From NCBI GenBank assembly GCA_015847255.1, contig JADLZK010005498.1, positions 1-64,000 of the forward strand: DNA of 64,000 bases, in the 5' to 3' direction. Positions 1 to 10,953 of this stretch are shown here, piece after piece. Numbering within the stretch: the stretch's first letter is position 1; every line of letters starts with the position of its first letter. The DNA comes from Hyparrhenia diplandra. Taxonomy: Eukaryota; Streptophyta; Magnoliopsida; Poales; Poaceae. The position numbers were made by a program, and so were the translations under genes. Under the pieces are notes generated by a model. The model did not search any database. It had not been told where the DNA came from and saw nothing but the letters and a program-made list of their open reading frames with translations.

Positions 1-1860
1 TACATGTCTCAACTTTCAAAACTAAACAAATTACCCACTTAACAAAAGTTGATTTTGCTAATGTGGCATGTTTTACTTTCTTATCATTGATGAAATGTCG
101 ACCGTATCACACGAGTGATCGTTGTGGCTCAACAATGTCATTAAAAAGTCAGCGTGATTATTGTGGCTCAACATTGTCATTACAAAAGTCAGGGTTGTGG
201 GTTACAGTGGGAGAGGGATTGTACAAGGAGGACAAATGGCTTTAGTTAGCTAGCAATGACAAGAGCGGGCTCAAGAGATGCATGGAGAGGGCAAAGAATG
301 ATGCTAGAATTGCATCTGTTTTCACGGGTGGGTCACGAAAGACACACCTTGCATTTTGTTGTTTTGTATGCATAAGATTTCTAGTTTGTGATGTATTTAG
401 TGGCCTGTTTTGAGTAAAAAGACTACCCCTTAACTATGTGAGTTCATCTACTTTACCCCATCTTCTATAGTCGATAGAACCAGATGTTTCGGTAATTTCG
501 GTGGTGGCGGAAATTTCGACTGGAATTTACGAAATTCGGTAATTTCGGTGGCGGCCAAACTTTTTGCGATACCGAAATTAAAAACCCTATGTGAAACTGC
601 CTCTCCACCATTGGATAGAAATAACAATCGTCGATAGTTGTCGCAGAAGTTTATTTGCGTGGAATGAACACATTATAAAATATTAGGATGTTAGCATTTG
701 TGGTGCGGACTTATTAGACATTGTTTTTGCAACTTTAGTTTTATCAATTCGTGCTCTCAGTATAATTTTATATTAAAATAATATACTTTAAAGAAAAAAA
801 ACTTCTCTTATGCATTCATCTAATGCTTACTTTTGTGTCATAAAACTGTAATCTGCAAAACTGATCCTGTAACACATCATTTGGCTGAATGGTTAGGCCT
901 GGCCAGCAATCCTAAACAAAGGGCTTACAGTATTCTTCCTCAGCTGTAAAATTATGTTGGGGTTGATATGTATGTAAAATTGAAAATATGAGCGAGCACC
1001 AAACAGAATGGGCTGTAACTTTGGTAAATTAGTCACTATTTGATGTTGTTAAAAAAAAATCACCATGACTCTGGTCCTATATTTTCCTAATCAGTAGGTA
1101 GACACAACAGGGTATTGGCCGCCACAACAGTCTCTAGCTAGCCCCTACTGGGTAGCTGAAAAGCTGAGTTGTATTTTCAAATTACGACAACAGACTGAAA
1201 GTCTCGAGAAATGCAAGGAATCCTGGACCTGAAGTTGCATGCCATATGCCATGGTGCACATTATTGACCAAGGCATTTCGTGGGAAAAAATAGTAAAATT
1301 GATCCAAGCTGAGGGTGTGCATCTTCTCCATGAATCCGGAGCAATCAGAGAGCTTGTGGCCCCCTGTTTCAGGTCTAGTCGCTTCATTCATGGGTGTGTT
1401 TAGAGCACTAACTTTCCTCCAAAATTTTCAAAATTACCATCACATCAAAGCATTAAATACACCAAAAGACGTATGCCCAAAGTAAACGTAGGTAAACAAA
1501 AAAACCTAATTGCACGGTTTATTGTTGCAGTCTTGAAGACATGCAGGACTACCCTGTCTCTGTTGATAGACAAGTGACAGTGTTTTGGGTGAAGCATTTG
1601 CATCTGGCATGGGCAGATAGGTTGAGGCACGTTTTATAGCTCCGACACTGCCTATATGATCCACAGCAAATGCAATGAGATTCCCCCTATCTGTAGTCTT
1701 GGATCGATGCATTAGCCACCCATGAACTTTTGTCGCCATTCAATTGGATGCCAAAGATTTACCTCGGTTGTACCATCATTCTTGACAGGAATATGTTAAC
1801 AAACATCGAGTGATAAATTAAACCAAGTTTGCTCTAAGAAGACAAATGGCATTACCATTG
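1..1860. other. Intergenic, no gene seen
   Basis: AT-rich DNA with only short chance ORFs. A roughly 31-bp direct duplication containing TTGTGGCTCAACA lies at about 122-152 and 161-192. The word GGTAATTTCGGTGG occurs at 491-504 and again at 538-551. Nothing in it resembles a known protein or RNA. Confidence 0.6.
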
Positions 1861-1877
1861 GTACTAATGACCCTTTT

Positions 1878-2309
1878 CGCTATAAATAGCCACCGGCAGT
1901 GAGACGAGGATGCGCACAAGTCAGATAGCTAGTACTCAGTATTCAGTGTCACCAATTCCATCTTCGCAAGAGATGAAGTTTATGAGTTCTTCCCTTTTCT
2001 CATGCTCATCAGCATATCCTAGTCGTCGACCGCCCAAAACAAGGGTGATGAAGACCATGGTGGTCACGAATAATTCCTGAACTCTTGTATGGCGCTATCC
2101 CAAATGAGCTTTTGATTGAGCCTACAATGTTTTCCTGCCATACAAAATGGGTGTTTCTTTATCTTCCTCACGGAGGATGGGGAAACCCTTATGTTAGTGA
2201 CTGTCAGGCTCTTGGCCTTGCAAGGGCAAGGTTCTGGCTTAGTACACTGCAGGCAGGGCTGCTGATCCACGGTGATAGGCTCATCTCCTGTATTGACTAT
2301 CCCTTCTGA
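1878..2309 (+). other. Possible short transcription unit with TATA box
   Basis: A good TATA box (CTATAAATAG) sits at about 1880-1889. About 90 bases later an ATG at 1974 opens a 35-codon frame ending near 2081. A second frame at 2085-2309 follows but has no recognisable domain. The promoter-like layout suggests a transcript, but I do not recognise a product and codon use is not convincing. It could be a non-coding RNA, a decayed small-peptide gene or chance. Confidence 0.25.
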
Positions 2310-3532
2310 GCTTGTAAATTTTCTTTAGCATTCCATCTTAAACTCTATCTCCCTCTCTCTCTCTCTCAGGGTGTGTGTGTCAGTTTCTCTCTCTTTCCTT
2401 CTTGCATTTGGCAGTGATTTGATTTCTTTAGGCTAGTAATTCTGGAAGTGATCCTTTTGTTTAAAAAATCTGGAAGTGGTGATAATTTTGTGCCTTCTGT
2501 GCCCAGCAATTCTATAATACTTGTACTAGATATTGGCATTTGGATTCAATTCTGACATTCTTTCAATTCTTGTTTTTTATACTGTCGATAATGATTGTCC
2601 ATATAATAGTTAAACTGGACTTGAACTTAAACAACCCATACTCTGAACGTGCAGAGGATGTTAATGAAATGTGCTGAACATTTAAGTACCCATCACTGTT
2701 CCTACTTGATTTTTCTTTGTGCCTTTACAATTGTGTCGATCTCTAAAGAACCATGTATAATCGGTGTTCAATTCAAAGCTTCATAAGATGAAATCACACG
2801 CAGCTTGGGGGATAATTCAAATAAGAAAATTAAACAGTCAAAACTTGCAATGTAGTAGTCGTTGGCTTGTATCGTTAGATGTTTTCATTTTTTGACATGG
2901 AGGTACGAGTTGTGGGAAGTAACTGCAATCTGCAGATGGCAGCTGCTACAAACAGATACTTTCTTAATTTGAACAACCATATGATGAATGAAGAATACTT
3001 TATTACCTCTTTTGATTTGTTATTAACTTATGGTTAACCTTTCTCCACAAAAGGTTACAATTCTGGAGATAATTTTGGATGTGTCAGTTTTGCAACAATT
3101 TCTTGATTTTTAGTTTTGTTCTTGATTTGTGCCATTTGGTTACCAGCCTCAGCCTTTGCAATATACCCCTCGATTTTGAAAACCAGAGAAACGAGTAAAT
3201 CAAAAAAAAAAAAAAAAATCAATAGACAGAAAGCTGAAATGATAACAGCATAACTACTAATAAATGGGTATTGATCAATTTCAAATTGTCATGTCCAAAC
3301 AAATAGTGTCTCCCATTCTCCCCTCTTTACAGATCCAGATTAACAGAAAGGGAGCAGAAGGCAAAGCAAATAAAATGAATGGATCAATCGACATGATGTT
3401 CAGACCCAAATTAAGGTATATATACTTACACATATATAGCAGATATATATATAAACAGAATCCAACCGAATACAGGCAATGGCAGCCAGCAGCAGTCTCT
3501 TGGCCTCCTCTCCCGCCGATCCTCTTCGAATT
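2310..3532. other. Intergenic, no gene seen
   Basis: AT-rich DNA with a CT microsatellite near 2346-2370 and a 17-base A run at 3202-3218. The part nearest 3533 is probably the 3' untranslated region of the minus-strand arabinogalactan-peptide gene. Confidence 0.5.
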
Positions 3533-3706
3533 CTACTGCAGGTAGTAGGCGAAGAAGGAGAGCACGGAGGCGCCCAGCACGGCGCCGAGGGCCGGGAAGG
3601 CGGCCGAGGAGGCGCTGGTGGGGGCAGGGGCCGGTGCCTCGGCGGCGAGGGCCACGGTGGCCGAGGCGGCGACAAGGACGGCGCAGACGACCTTCTTCAT
3701 CTCCAT
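3533..3706 (-). CDS. Arabinogalactan peptide (GPI-anchored AGP)
   Basis: This 57-residue protein has the arabinogalactan-peptide layout. A signal peptide (residues 1-21, ending VALA) is followed by a very short mature part with Ala-Pro repeats (EAPAPAP), the known target for proline hydroxylation and arabinogalactan addition. A hydrophobic C-terminus (about 35-57) fits a signal replaced by a GPI anchor. The product should sit on the outer face of the plasma membrane or in the wall. I chose the start MEMKK because it places the signal peptide at the N-terminus; the frame stays open 28 codons further upstream, but those codons look like 5' UTR. A TATA box lies about 190 bases upstream. Family assignment is firm; the exact role is unknown. 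Confidence 0.85.
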   Translation of the reverse strand: MEMKKVVCAVLVAASATVALAAEAPAPAPTSASSAAFPALGAVLGASVLSFFAYYLQ

Positions 3707-3893
3707 CGCGACGACTTGATCGATGTGGTGGGTTGCCGAACGGATCGGAGACGAGGAAGAGCGAAGGGCGCGCGGCAGGCTGATTAGCAAGATGGACGAT
3801 CAAAGGATGATCGCACCTGCTGTTATCTGTTGCGCCCCCTTGCTCTTGTAGATAGCTTGCTTGCCTGGGGAATGAAGGAGGGGGAGGGTGGGT

Positions 3894-3901
3894 TCTTATA
3901 G
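3894..3901 (-). promoter_or_regulatory. TATA box of the arabinogalactan-peptide gene
   Basis: Read on the minus strand this is CTATAAGA, about 190 bases upstream of the chosen ATG. That implies a 5' UTR of about 160 bases, which may contain a small intron. Confidence 0.55.
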
Positions 3902-3906
3902 CTGGA

Positions 3907-6225
3907 TTAGCCCGCTAATCTTGGTGTGGGGATGCCATTGCCATGGGGAGGGAGACGGCGAGAGGTAGGTGGTGGTCAGTCGCTAATTGCCATGTGGAAG
4001 AGGAGCCCGCGCGCGCGACGTGTGGGCTGGGCATGTGCTGGAGAATGAGTGGGCGGGAAGCAAGTTTGTTGAGGACGAGACAATGGAATCAGTCTTTTAA
4101 TTTCTCTCCTGTTCTTAGCCGGGTTTGAATTTGAATATGTATATATACGTATCTTCTGGCCGTCTGTGCTTAATTTATTGGGAAACTGAAAGCTAACAAA
4201 TGTCGGTTGATCTTTCACTGTATTTGAAAGTTTCAGGGAAGCCTCCTATTATCACGCACGCGTGGCATCAACTAACCGCCTTGTTTAAAACTGCAATCAT
4301 GTCTACAAAACGCTAAAAAAAAATAATTAGACCTTGACCACTGTATTTTTTTTTTTAGTTGTATCAAGGAATGCAAGAAGTATATATGTGCTCCTTTGAC
4401 TAGAGTACATTGTCTTAATTTGCTTTTAAACATGGGCGACATGTAAGGTGATTCAAAGAATTGTTTGGATTGATACTTTTAGTTTAGCAATTAGCAATAG
4501 CAATACTCCATTTGATATATATTAGTTTCTTTCTATATTCTCATATGGAACCATGAACTCTTGAAGTGATCATTTATGCCTTTCAATTTTTCAAGTGGTT
4601 CATTTTAAATGCACTTTCGCCAACTTAAAAAGCCGAAGCACCCTTCCGATCATTTCAAGAGCTCATGGATCTAGATGAGAATATAAAAGAAGTTTAAGAA
4701 TCTTACGTGCATTTGACTTTAAAAGAAATAACCAGAGAACAAAACATAACCCAGTATATGTCAAAAAGAAGATAATACCCAGGAAGCCAAAAAAAAATGT
4801 TTTTTAAAAATGTTTCAACTATGTCATGATGTGAATCAATGACCAGAAATGATTGGTCCATGCCCAGTTACTACATTCGCTTATTTTTCACCCATACAAA
4901 TAAGTACTATTATGATTCTAACTTTTCTAAAACGTATATGAAGCTTTCCAAGACACGGTGGCAAAAATGATCTTGACAAGTTGTGATATTTTTCATGGCC
5001 TGCAAACGCAAGAACATAACCAGTTCAACGTCCGAGCAAAATCAATAATACCGGTGTCCAATAATGGCATTTGGCTTCTTAATAAAAAAATACGCATGAA
5101 GTCATGTTCTTGAAGAAATAATGGACATTTGGCATCACATTTTCCCCCTTTTTGAAAGGTCAATTTCTCATCATAGTATGTCAACTAAGGTTCAAATGGG
5201 GAGCTCTGCTCCAGAGTCTTTCTTTCAAAAAACTAAGGTTCAGAATATTGGTTTTGGAAAAGAGAAAACAAGGGGGAAAACGAGCTGAAATCAAATTCAA
5301 TCGAACAGATAGATACTAGCTCAGCCCCTCAATCAGCCGGCAGGTGGTGGGTTCAGTGCGCATGCAGCCTGAAGACTGTTCGTTCCAGACTGTTGCAATC
5401 TCCTCCAGCTTTATATTTCCATTGAGGTATCCATGAAAGCACATTCGTACGTTTGTTGCATTGTTGTTAAACACTTGAGTTAACCACCGATTAGTACCCT
5501 ACCATCGCTACTAATCATGCTGACAGCTAGCTAGCAGTGATGAGAGCAACACATCCGTAGCTAGCGAGAGATTCCCAATTTGTCCATGGAGGGACGGCAA
5601 CAAACACAACCCAGATACTGGCTCTCTGTACTCCTTCTATGATGAAGACTATTACAATCAGAACACATTTTACAGCCTGGAATGGCCATTCGTGAAATTC
5701 AATTAATCGTATGGGAGGGGCCAGCAAGAGCTCTTCCGAACATGCTAGGAGAGGGGGCGGTCGAGGCGCCGCACATGCCACCGAAGTCCGATGGACGGCG
5801 GTGACTATGCAGTATACCTAGCGAGTAATAGTGTTTAATCCCCTTCGGTTAGGGATGATTGATCTGATTGTACAACTCTACCATTCTCCTTAGGACGTCA
5901 TTCATGACGCGTCGTTGTAACCTTCACTAGTTTTATCTTAATACAAAACGTGTGCAAACCTTTTGCATATTCAAGAAAAAAAACACATTTTCAGGAAAAA
6001 AAAGTAGAATAAAGCAAAAGCGTCTGCAGCTTAGCTTGTACAGCTCATTGGGGTTGATTGGCCAACCCAATCAGATATTCAGCCTGGAATGGATGGATGA
6101 ATCTGGCCGAGAAGGGTGGTTCAAATTGTGTCTGAACAGATTCATACTTAGATGCTTGCGCCCTTAATCATGCGCCTAACAAAGCTCTATTATAGTTAGA
6201 GTATGCATTGATCCATTATTTGATA
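3907..6225. other. Intergenic, no gene seen
   Basis: AT-rich DNA without a supportable gene. The stretch from about 5830 to 5990 resembles a LINE tail: it ends in a 'rttaatacaaaacgtgtgc'-like segment followed by a short A run near 5980. That may be a 3' LINE remnant, but no reading frame supports it. Confidence 0.5.
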
Positions 6226-6333
6226 CTCCATTCCTAATTATAAATCGCTTTAACTTTTTTACATAGAATTTGCTACGTATCTAAACATATGTTATATTAG
6301 AAAAAAACGACTTATAATTTGGAACAAAGAGAA
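6226..6333. repeat. Stowaway-like MITE
   Basis: The ends CTCCATTCCTAATTATAA and TTATAATTTGGAACAAAGAG are inverted copies of one another, next to a TA dinucleotide. The same core occurs in the MITE at 18674. It is non-coding and diverged. Confidence 0.6.
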
Positions 6334-6474
6334 TAATAGTTAGCCAATAAGAGTATGACTGTCGGATATACAAAAGTGATACTTCACCTCCATGTACATG
6401 GATCGACTACTCGGGCTTGTGCAGATTGCATAATTCGTGAGTTGAATCATAAGGATAGAACACTCTTTGTTTCT

Positions 6475-6545
6475 CACTACTGTAGAAAGCAACAGTGGCG
6501 CGTACACTAGAGACGGTGGTCTGTAACCGTCACAGAACCTATAGA
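6475..6545 (+). mobile_element. Possible CACTA transposon end
   Basis: The string CACTACTGTAGAAA begins at about 6475, followed by short repeats of AGACGG and its complement CCGTC. Both are typical of the terminal and subterminal parts of CACTA (En/Spm) elements. AGACGG and CCGTCTC words reappear at 8180-8215 beyond a LINE remnant, so the LINE may have landed inside this element. I could not find the opposite terminus. Confidence 0.4.
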
Positions 6546-6559
6546 CGGGTTATGTAAAT

Positions 6560-8150
6560 AATTGTCTCTGGTTTATTAGTACGCAGTTGGAACACAATAG
6601 TTAAATATTGTATCGGAGTAAATAGCGAGGTGACAAAAGAATTTGTTCTAGGACGTGGGTTGAGACAGAGCGACCCAATCTCTCCATATTTGTTCCTGTT
6701 GTGCGCAGAGGGCTTCTCAGCTTTACTGGCCAATGCAGAAGAGGAGGGGAAATTACATGGTATACGCATCTGCTGAGGGGCACCATCCATCTCCCACCTA
6801 TTGTTTTCTGACCATTCGCTCATATTGTGCAAAATGAATGAACAGGAGGTGGAGAACTTAAAGGCGCTCTTGAAAGTATATGAAGACTGCTCAGGTCAAG
6901 TTATTAACATCAACAAATCAGCGGTCATGTTCACTACCAACACTGGGGAGAATAAGAAGAGGAGGGTGGGGGAGATTATGCCCATCCATGTCGACATGGG
7001 AGATATTATGGGATGACACTTTGATAGCAAAGGTCGGTTCTTGGTTAGATCGGCTTATAAAGTGCATAGGGCAGTACTAAGAAGAGCCCAACAATCCAAC
7101 AGGCCGGGTGGAGCTGAAGGAAGTCCGGGAATAGATGATTTTGGAAGAGTTTATGGAAACTAGACCTCCCACCAAAGGTAAAACACTTCTTGTGGAGAAT
7201 GAGTCATATCACTCTAGCGGTACGTATCGTTTTGAGAAGAAGAGACATGGAACTTGACACAAGATGTTGCATGTGTGGGAGATTTGTGAATATGGCGGAC
7301 ATTTATTGCTCAAATGAGGAAGTGAGGGAAGTTTGGAGGGAACTTAGCATGGAGGAGATACACTGATTTGGCAACAGCATGTTCGGCAATGCAGATGATG
7401 GAGAAAATTTTCAAGCTTGCACCGACATAGCAAACTATGACCGTGATGCTGCTGTGGCTATGGTGCAAGGAGAGGAATAGATGCAGAGAGGAGGGACGCA
7501 GAAAAGATGGCCGAGATTTGGCATACATAGTGGCTGCCCGCACTGATATACTAAATAAGCCGGTGCAACCATCTCTATTGCCGAATTTGAGTCAGACCAA
7601 CAAATGGAACAACCCAAGGCAAGGGCAACTAAAGATCAATTCTATGGATCCTTCTCTCAGGTGATTGGTGCAGGAGCCTGGGGATACGCCATCAGGGACG
7701 ATCATGGCATAGTATGGAAAGCTGGTGCATGCGGCCAAATATTTTTTCCAAAATGCCTTTCATGCTAAACTATTGGGCTGTTTGAAGGACGGAAGATGGA
7801 AGCACAATTGGGCATCAGTCAGGTTGTCCTGGAAACAGGCGCACAAATGTTAAAGGCGGCTATAGAAGGGGATGAATACCGTCTGTCTTCAATGGGCGGT
7901 ATCATCGAGGCGAATGATCATCCAAAAGGTCAAGCATGTGAAGGATTTCCCATGCTACGTCATTAGTTATTGTCCACGTTTTTGTAATAAATTTGCACAT
8001 TCTTTTGCTTCTTTGGGTTGTAATCTGCCCGGTGGTGAGCAAACCACAAGGCACGTTGTACCTCAAGCACCTGAGAATCTGGTGTCCAGTGATTTAGCCA
8101 TGACAAAGGAGTAATGAAATGATCTCCAATTCAAAAAAAAAGGTACATAG
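6560..8150 (+). mobile_element. Degenerate LINE (non-LTR retrotransposon) 3' part
   Basis: Frames on the plus strand show reverse-transcriptase pieces. A GLRQSDPISPYLF box lies at about 6658-6700. A FSDHSLIL stretch stands where the catalytic (F/Y)ADD box should be, followed by NINKSAVMF. Further on are a zinc-binding LWRM...CCMC part (about 7190-7290) and an RNase H-like C-terminal part (about 7870-8112). It ends in an A run at about 8139-8147. Frames are broken throughout and the Asp-Asp motif is lost, so it is dead. The 5' end is truncated and no target duplication was found. Confidence 0.7.
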
Positions 8151-8301
8151 TCAGAACGACTGAGATGATACCATATTGGAGACGGGCCTTACTGCACGCC
8201 GTCTCACATATATCAGGGACAAATCTGGTTATTAGGATTGGAAAAGCAATGAATTAATAAATAATGTCCTCTTATATTTTGTCTTTAGATATATGGTACA
8301 A

Positions 8302-10740
8302 GGGAGCGTATCGTGTGCAATTGTGATTCGTGTGCAACGTTTGCAACTTCCAACCACAATCACTAGATCTTGATCTGATGGCTAGTTTGAGAGGTGAGAA
8401 ACTTTAACACTTAAACCCCCACCATTACTGTCGTGGTCTAATATCGGGGGTATGCCACGGACACAGTACGATCGTATGGCTCGTGTGGAGCTCCGATGGC
8501 CTAGCTCAAGGGACACAAGACGCAAGGTTTATACTGGTTCGGGCAAATCGGTGCCCTAGTCCAGTCTCCAGTTGGAGTCACTATGTGGCCGAGCTCAAAT
8601 GCTCGTGATCGGGAGAATACAAGCTCGTTCGAGAGAGGGAGGCCGGCTCCCAAGTCTCTGTAAGTAGTGTGTGTTCGAACGAGAGAGCGATGGGAAGAAG
8701 ATCGATCCCCCTCTCCCGGTGGCCAAGGCTCTCCTTTTATAGTCGTAAGGGGAGGATACATGGGTGCCACCAGGAGAAGGACTAAAGATGTGAAGAATAT
8801 AAAATAGAGGGGGTAAAGTGCAAAAGTCGCCTGGTTTGCCGGGCACGCCGGGCTGTCCGGCGTGCGCACGTCGTTGCCGCCCTACCCGGTAGTCTGCTCG
8901 TCGGTCGTCATAGAGTCTCGTAGGGGCGGCTCCATATTTCGATGTGCCGTACGTCCATCCACCGAGCTCGGAGCTCGTTGGTTGGTGACGGAGGGAACAA
9001 TGAGCTCGTCGCGCCGCCCGGCCATAAATGCGCGTACTTCGTGTCGCAAGAAAACGTGTGGACAGGAGAGCTCGGTCGCCGTTGCCGAGGTCGTCGTTGT
9101 CTGGTAGTGGTTGTCCGTAGCGGTTGTCGGGAGGCGGATTCGGCATCTGGGCCGATACGTCGTGCCCGTCAGGGGCATTGATGTCCGCTGCCGGTACGTA
9201 GCCGCGGCGCGTAGCTGTGGCTACGGACGGTGCCGCACAGCTACGGCACTCGAGTGCCTCTGGCCGAGTACTGTAGATTGGACTTTGCCCGATCCCTCGT
9301 TGGGATGTGCGGTTCGTCGGGTACGTGGTCCTGGAGACTTGCGAGCTCGTAACCTTCGCGTCGTTCCGAGCTCCGAGGTCGCGGGATTTGTCCGGATGGG
9401 AGCGCGAGCTCCCTAGCTCGTGAATTCCCCGTACTCCGAGGTCCGAGGTCGTGCGAATCGGAGATAAGTCGTGCGGCCTCCGGGGTCGCGGGATTCGTCT
9501 TTGGAGAGAGCGAGAGGCGGAGATCGCCCGAGATATGCGCCCGTATGACGGCGCGGGCGGAGATATGCGCGTACGGGTGCGCGCTCCGTCATCCGAGCTC
9601 GTACGAGACGGAAGGAGCTCGTGCGAGGCGGAAAGAGCTCATGCGGAAGAGCTCGTACGCGATGGAAAGAGCCCAAGCAGACCCGGAGGTCGTATGTGCC
9701 GAGGCGGTGGGCGCGCATGGTGCCGAGCAAGGCATAACACGGCTCATTCGACTTCGTAGTCGTGCGTGGCGGACCTCGGGCCCCGCCTTCTGAGCTCGTG
9801 CGAGGCGGAGTTAGGCCGAATGCTGTTATTGCTTTTACCGCGATTAGTCGTGTGTTTAGGGTACCCCTGATACAGGTATCCCACAATTACTTTTGCTAAC
9901 AAAAAAAGACCACTAATCCCAGGCACCGTGACGGACGTTTGCCTGCTCCGTTCCGTCGATCCATCTACACGCGCGCCGCCAAGGGTCGTGACGCCGCCTT
10001 GGTACAACGTGCCGCATGTGCAGAATCGTCGCGCCGCCCTGCGCAGGATCGAGAGCAGGATATCGCCGCGCCGCTCTGCGCATGATCGCCAGCAGGATCG
10101 CCGCGCGCCAGACGGTTCCGGCGCGGCTAGCGCTGCCATCAGCAAGACTCGCCGTTTTGTTACGTGGACGGTGGACGTGTCAGGACTTCTCCAAAAGCCA
10201 CCCCGCCTGAATGAGATTGTTTATTTAAGAGATTAACCACTCCATAGACACGTTAATGACAGCAGACGGTGGCCACCGCGGCTAGTGCTGCCATCAGCAG
10301 AAACAAGCAATGCTCTTATCATTCTCTTATCATTCGGTACAGCTCAACGTTACTGCATCATGATCCGATACAGAGCTTGTTTGTTTGTGCACGTGATGAC
10401 AAGCAAAGCAACAAGATCAAATCATTGACACACAATCAAAAAATCATTGTTATTACATATGATGACATAAAGAAAACAATCACCCATCAACCTTAAACCC
10501 TACAGCTCCATCGGCGATATCACGACCCTCGGCGGCGCGCGTGTAGATGGATCGACGGAACGGAGCAGGCAAACGTCCGTCACGGCGCTTGGGATTAGTG
10601 GTCTTTTTTTGTTAGCAAAAGTAATGGTGGGGTTTAAGTGTTAAAGTTTCTCACCTCTCAAACTAGCCATCAGATCAAGATCTAGTGGTTGGAAGTTGCA
10701 AACGTTGCACACGAATCACAATTGCACACGATACGCTCCC
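8302..10740. mobile_element. Non-autonomous TIR transposon (MULE-like), interrupted by a solo LTR
   Basis: The left arm (8302-8428 plus 9891-9991) and the right arm (10520-10740) are inverted copies of about 220 bp beginning GGGAGCGTATCG. They differ by a 6-base indel, one C in a C run and about three substitutions. The core between them is about 530 bp, GC-rich, and contains a 102-codon frame (9928-10236) without a known domain. Long inverted repeats around a short non-transposase core fit a Mutator-like or Pack-MULE element. The flanks ATGGTACAA and ATGGTGGCC share only five of nine bases, so the target duplication is not clean and the superfamily is an inference. Confidence 0.65.
8429..9885. 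mobile_element. Solo LTR of an LTR retrotransposon, TSD attac
   Basis: This 1457-bp block starts TGTCGTGG and ends ATCCCACA and is flanked by the 5-bp duplication ATTAC (8424-8428 and 9886-9890). It lies within the left arm of the surrounding transposon; the right arm keeps the uninterrupted site at 10621-10625. No gag-pol, primer-binding site or second LTR is present, so it is a recombination relic. The GC-rich ORFs it contains are not genes. It shares long stretches, such as TTTATACTGGTTCGGG and CCTGGTTTGCCGGGCACGCC, with the block at 12892-14128. Confidence 0.85.
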
Positions 10741-10761
10741 ATGGTGGCCGGGAGACAATAG

Positions 10762-10953
10762 GTAAAAGATGACGGCTTGCCTGTAAGCATTATGGACCGC
10801 GAGATGTTCTTGAAATCCTACATTCGTTCCAATGAGTCCGCTGTTGTGGATTATGTGGAAAGCGTGTTTAATCATTATGCAAAGGAGCGGAATAGCCTTA
10901 TACTGGTTATTGGTGGTAATCATCTCGAAGTGGAACAAGATCCTTTACCTTGA
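10762..10953 (+). CDS. Unrecognised terminal exon or gene fragment
   Basis: An open frame runs to a stop at 10951-10953. From its ATG (10792) it encodes 53 residues with ordinary protein composition: charged, aromatic and aliphatic residues alternate, as in MDREMFLKSYIR and SLILVIGGNHLEVE. An AG directly upstream could be a splice acceptor, which would make this a last exon. It begins 21 bases outside the right terminus of the TIR transposon, so the element may have cut the gene off from its 5' exons. I do not recognise the family. Confidence 0.35.
   Translation, partial: VKDDGLPVSIMDREMFLKSYIRSNESAVVDYVESVFNHYAKERNSLILVIGGNHLEVEQDPLP

Noticed and set aside
2085..2250. Plant microRNA precursor
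   Set aside because: I looked for a known miRNA and a long stem around 2100-2250 and found neither.
8595..9886. Long Arg/Pro-rich frames on both strands as possible genes
   Set aside because: They lie wholly inside the solo LTR, overlap each other in several frames and reflect GC richness.
8302..10740. Perfect 9-bp target duplication for the TIR element
   Set aside because: The flanks share only ATGGT; the remaining four bases differ, so I do not claim a target duplication.
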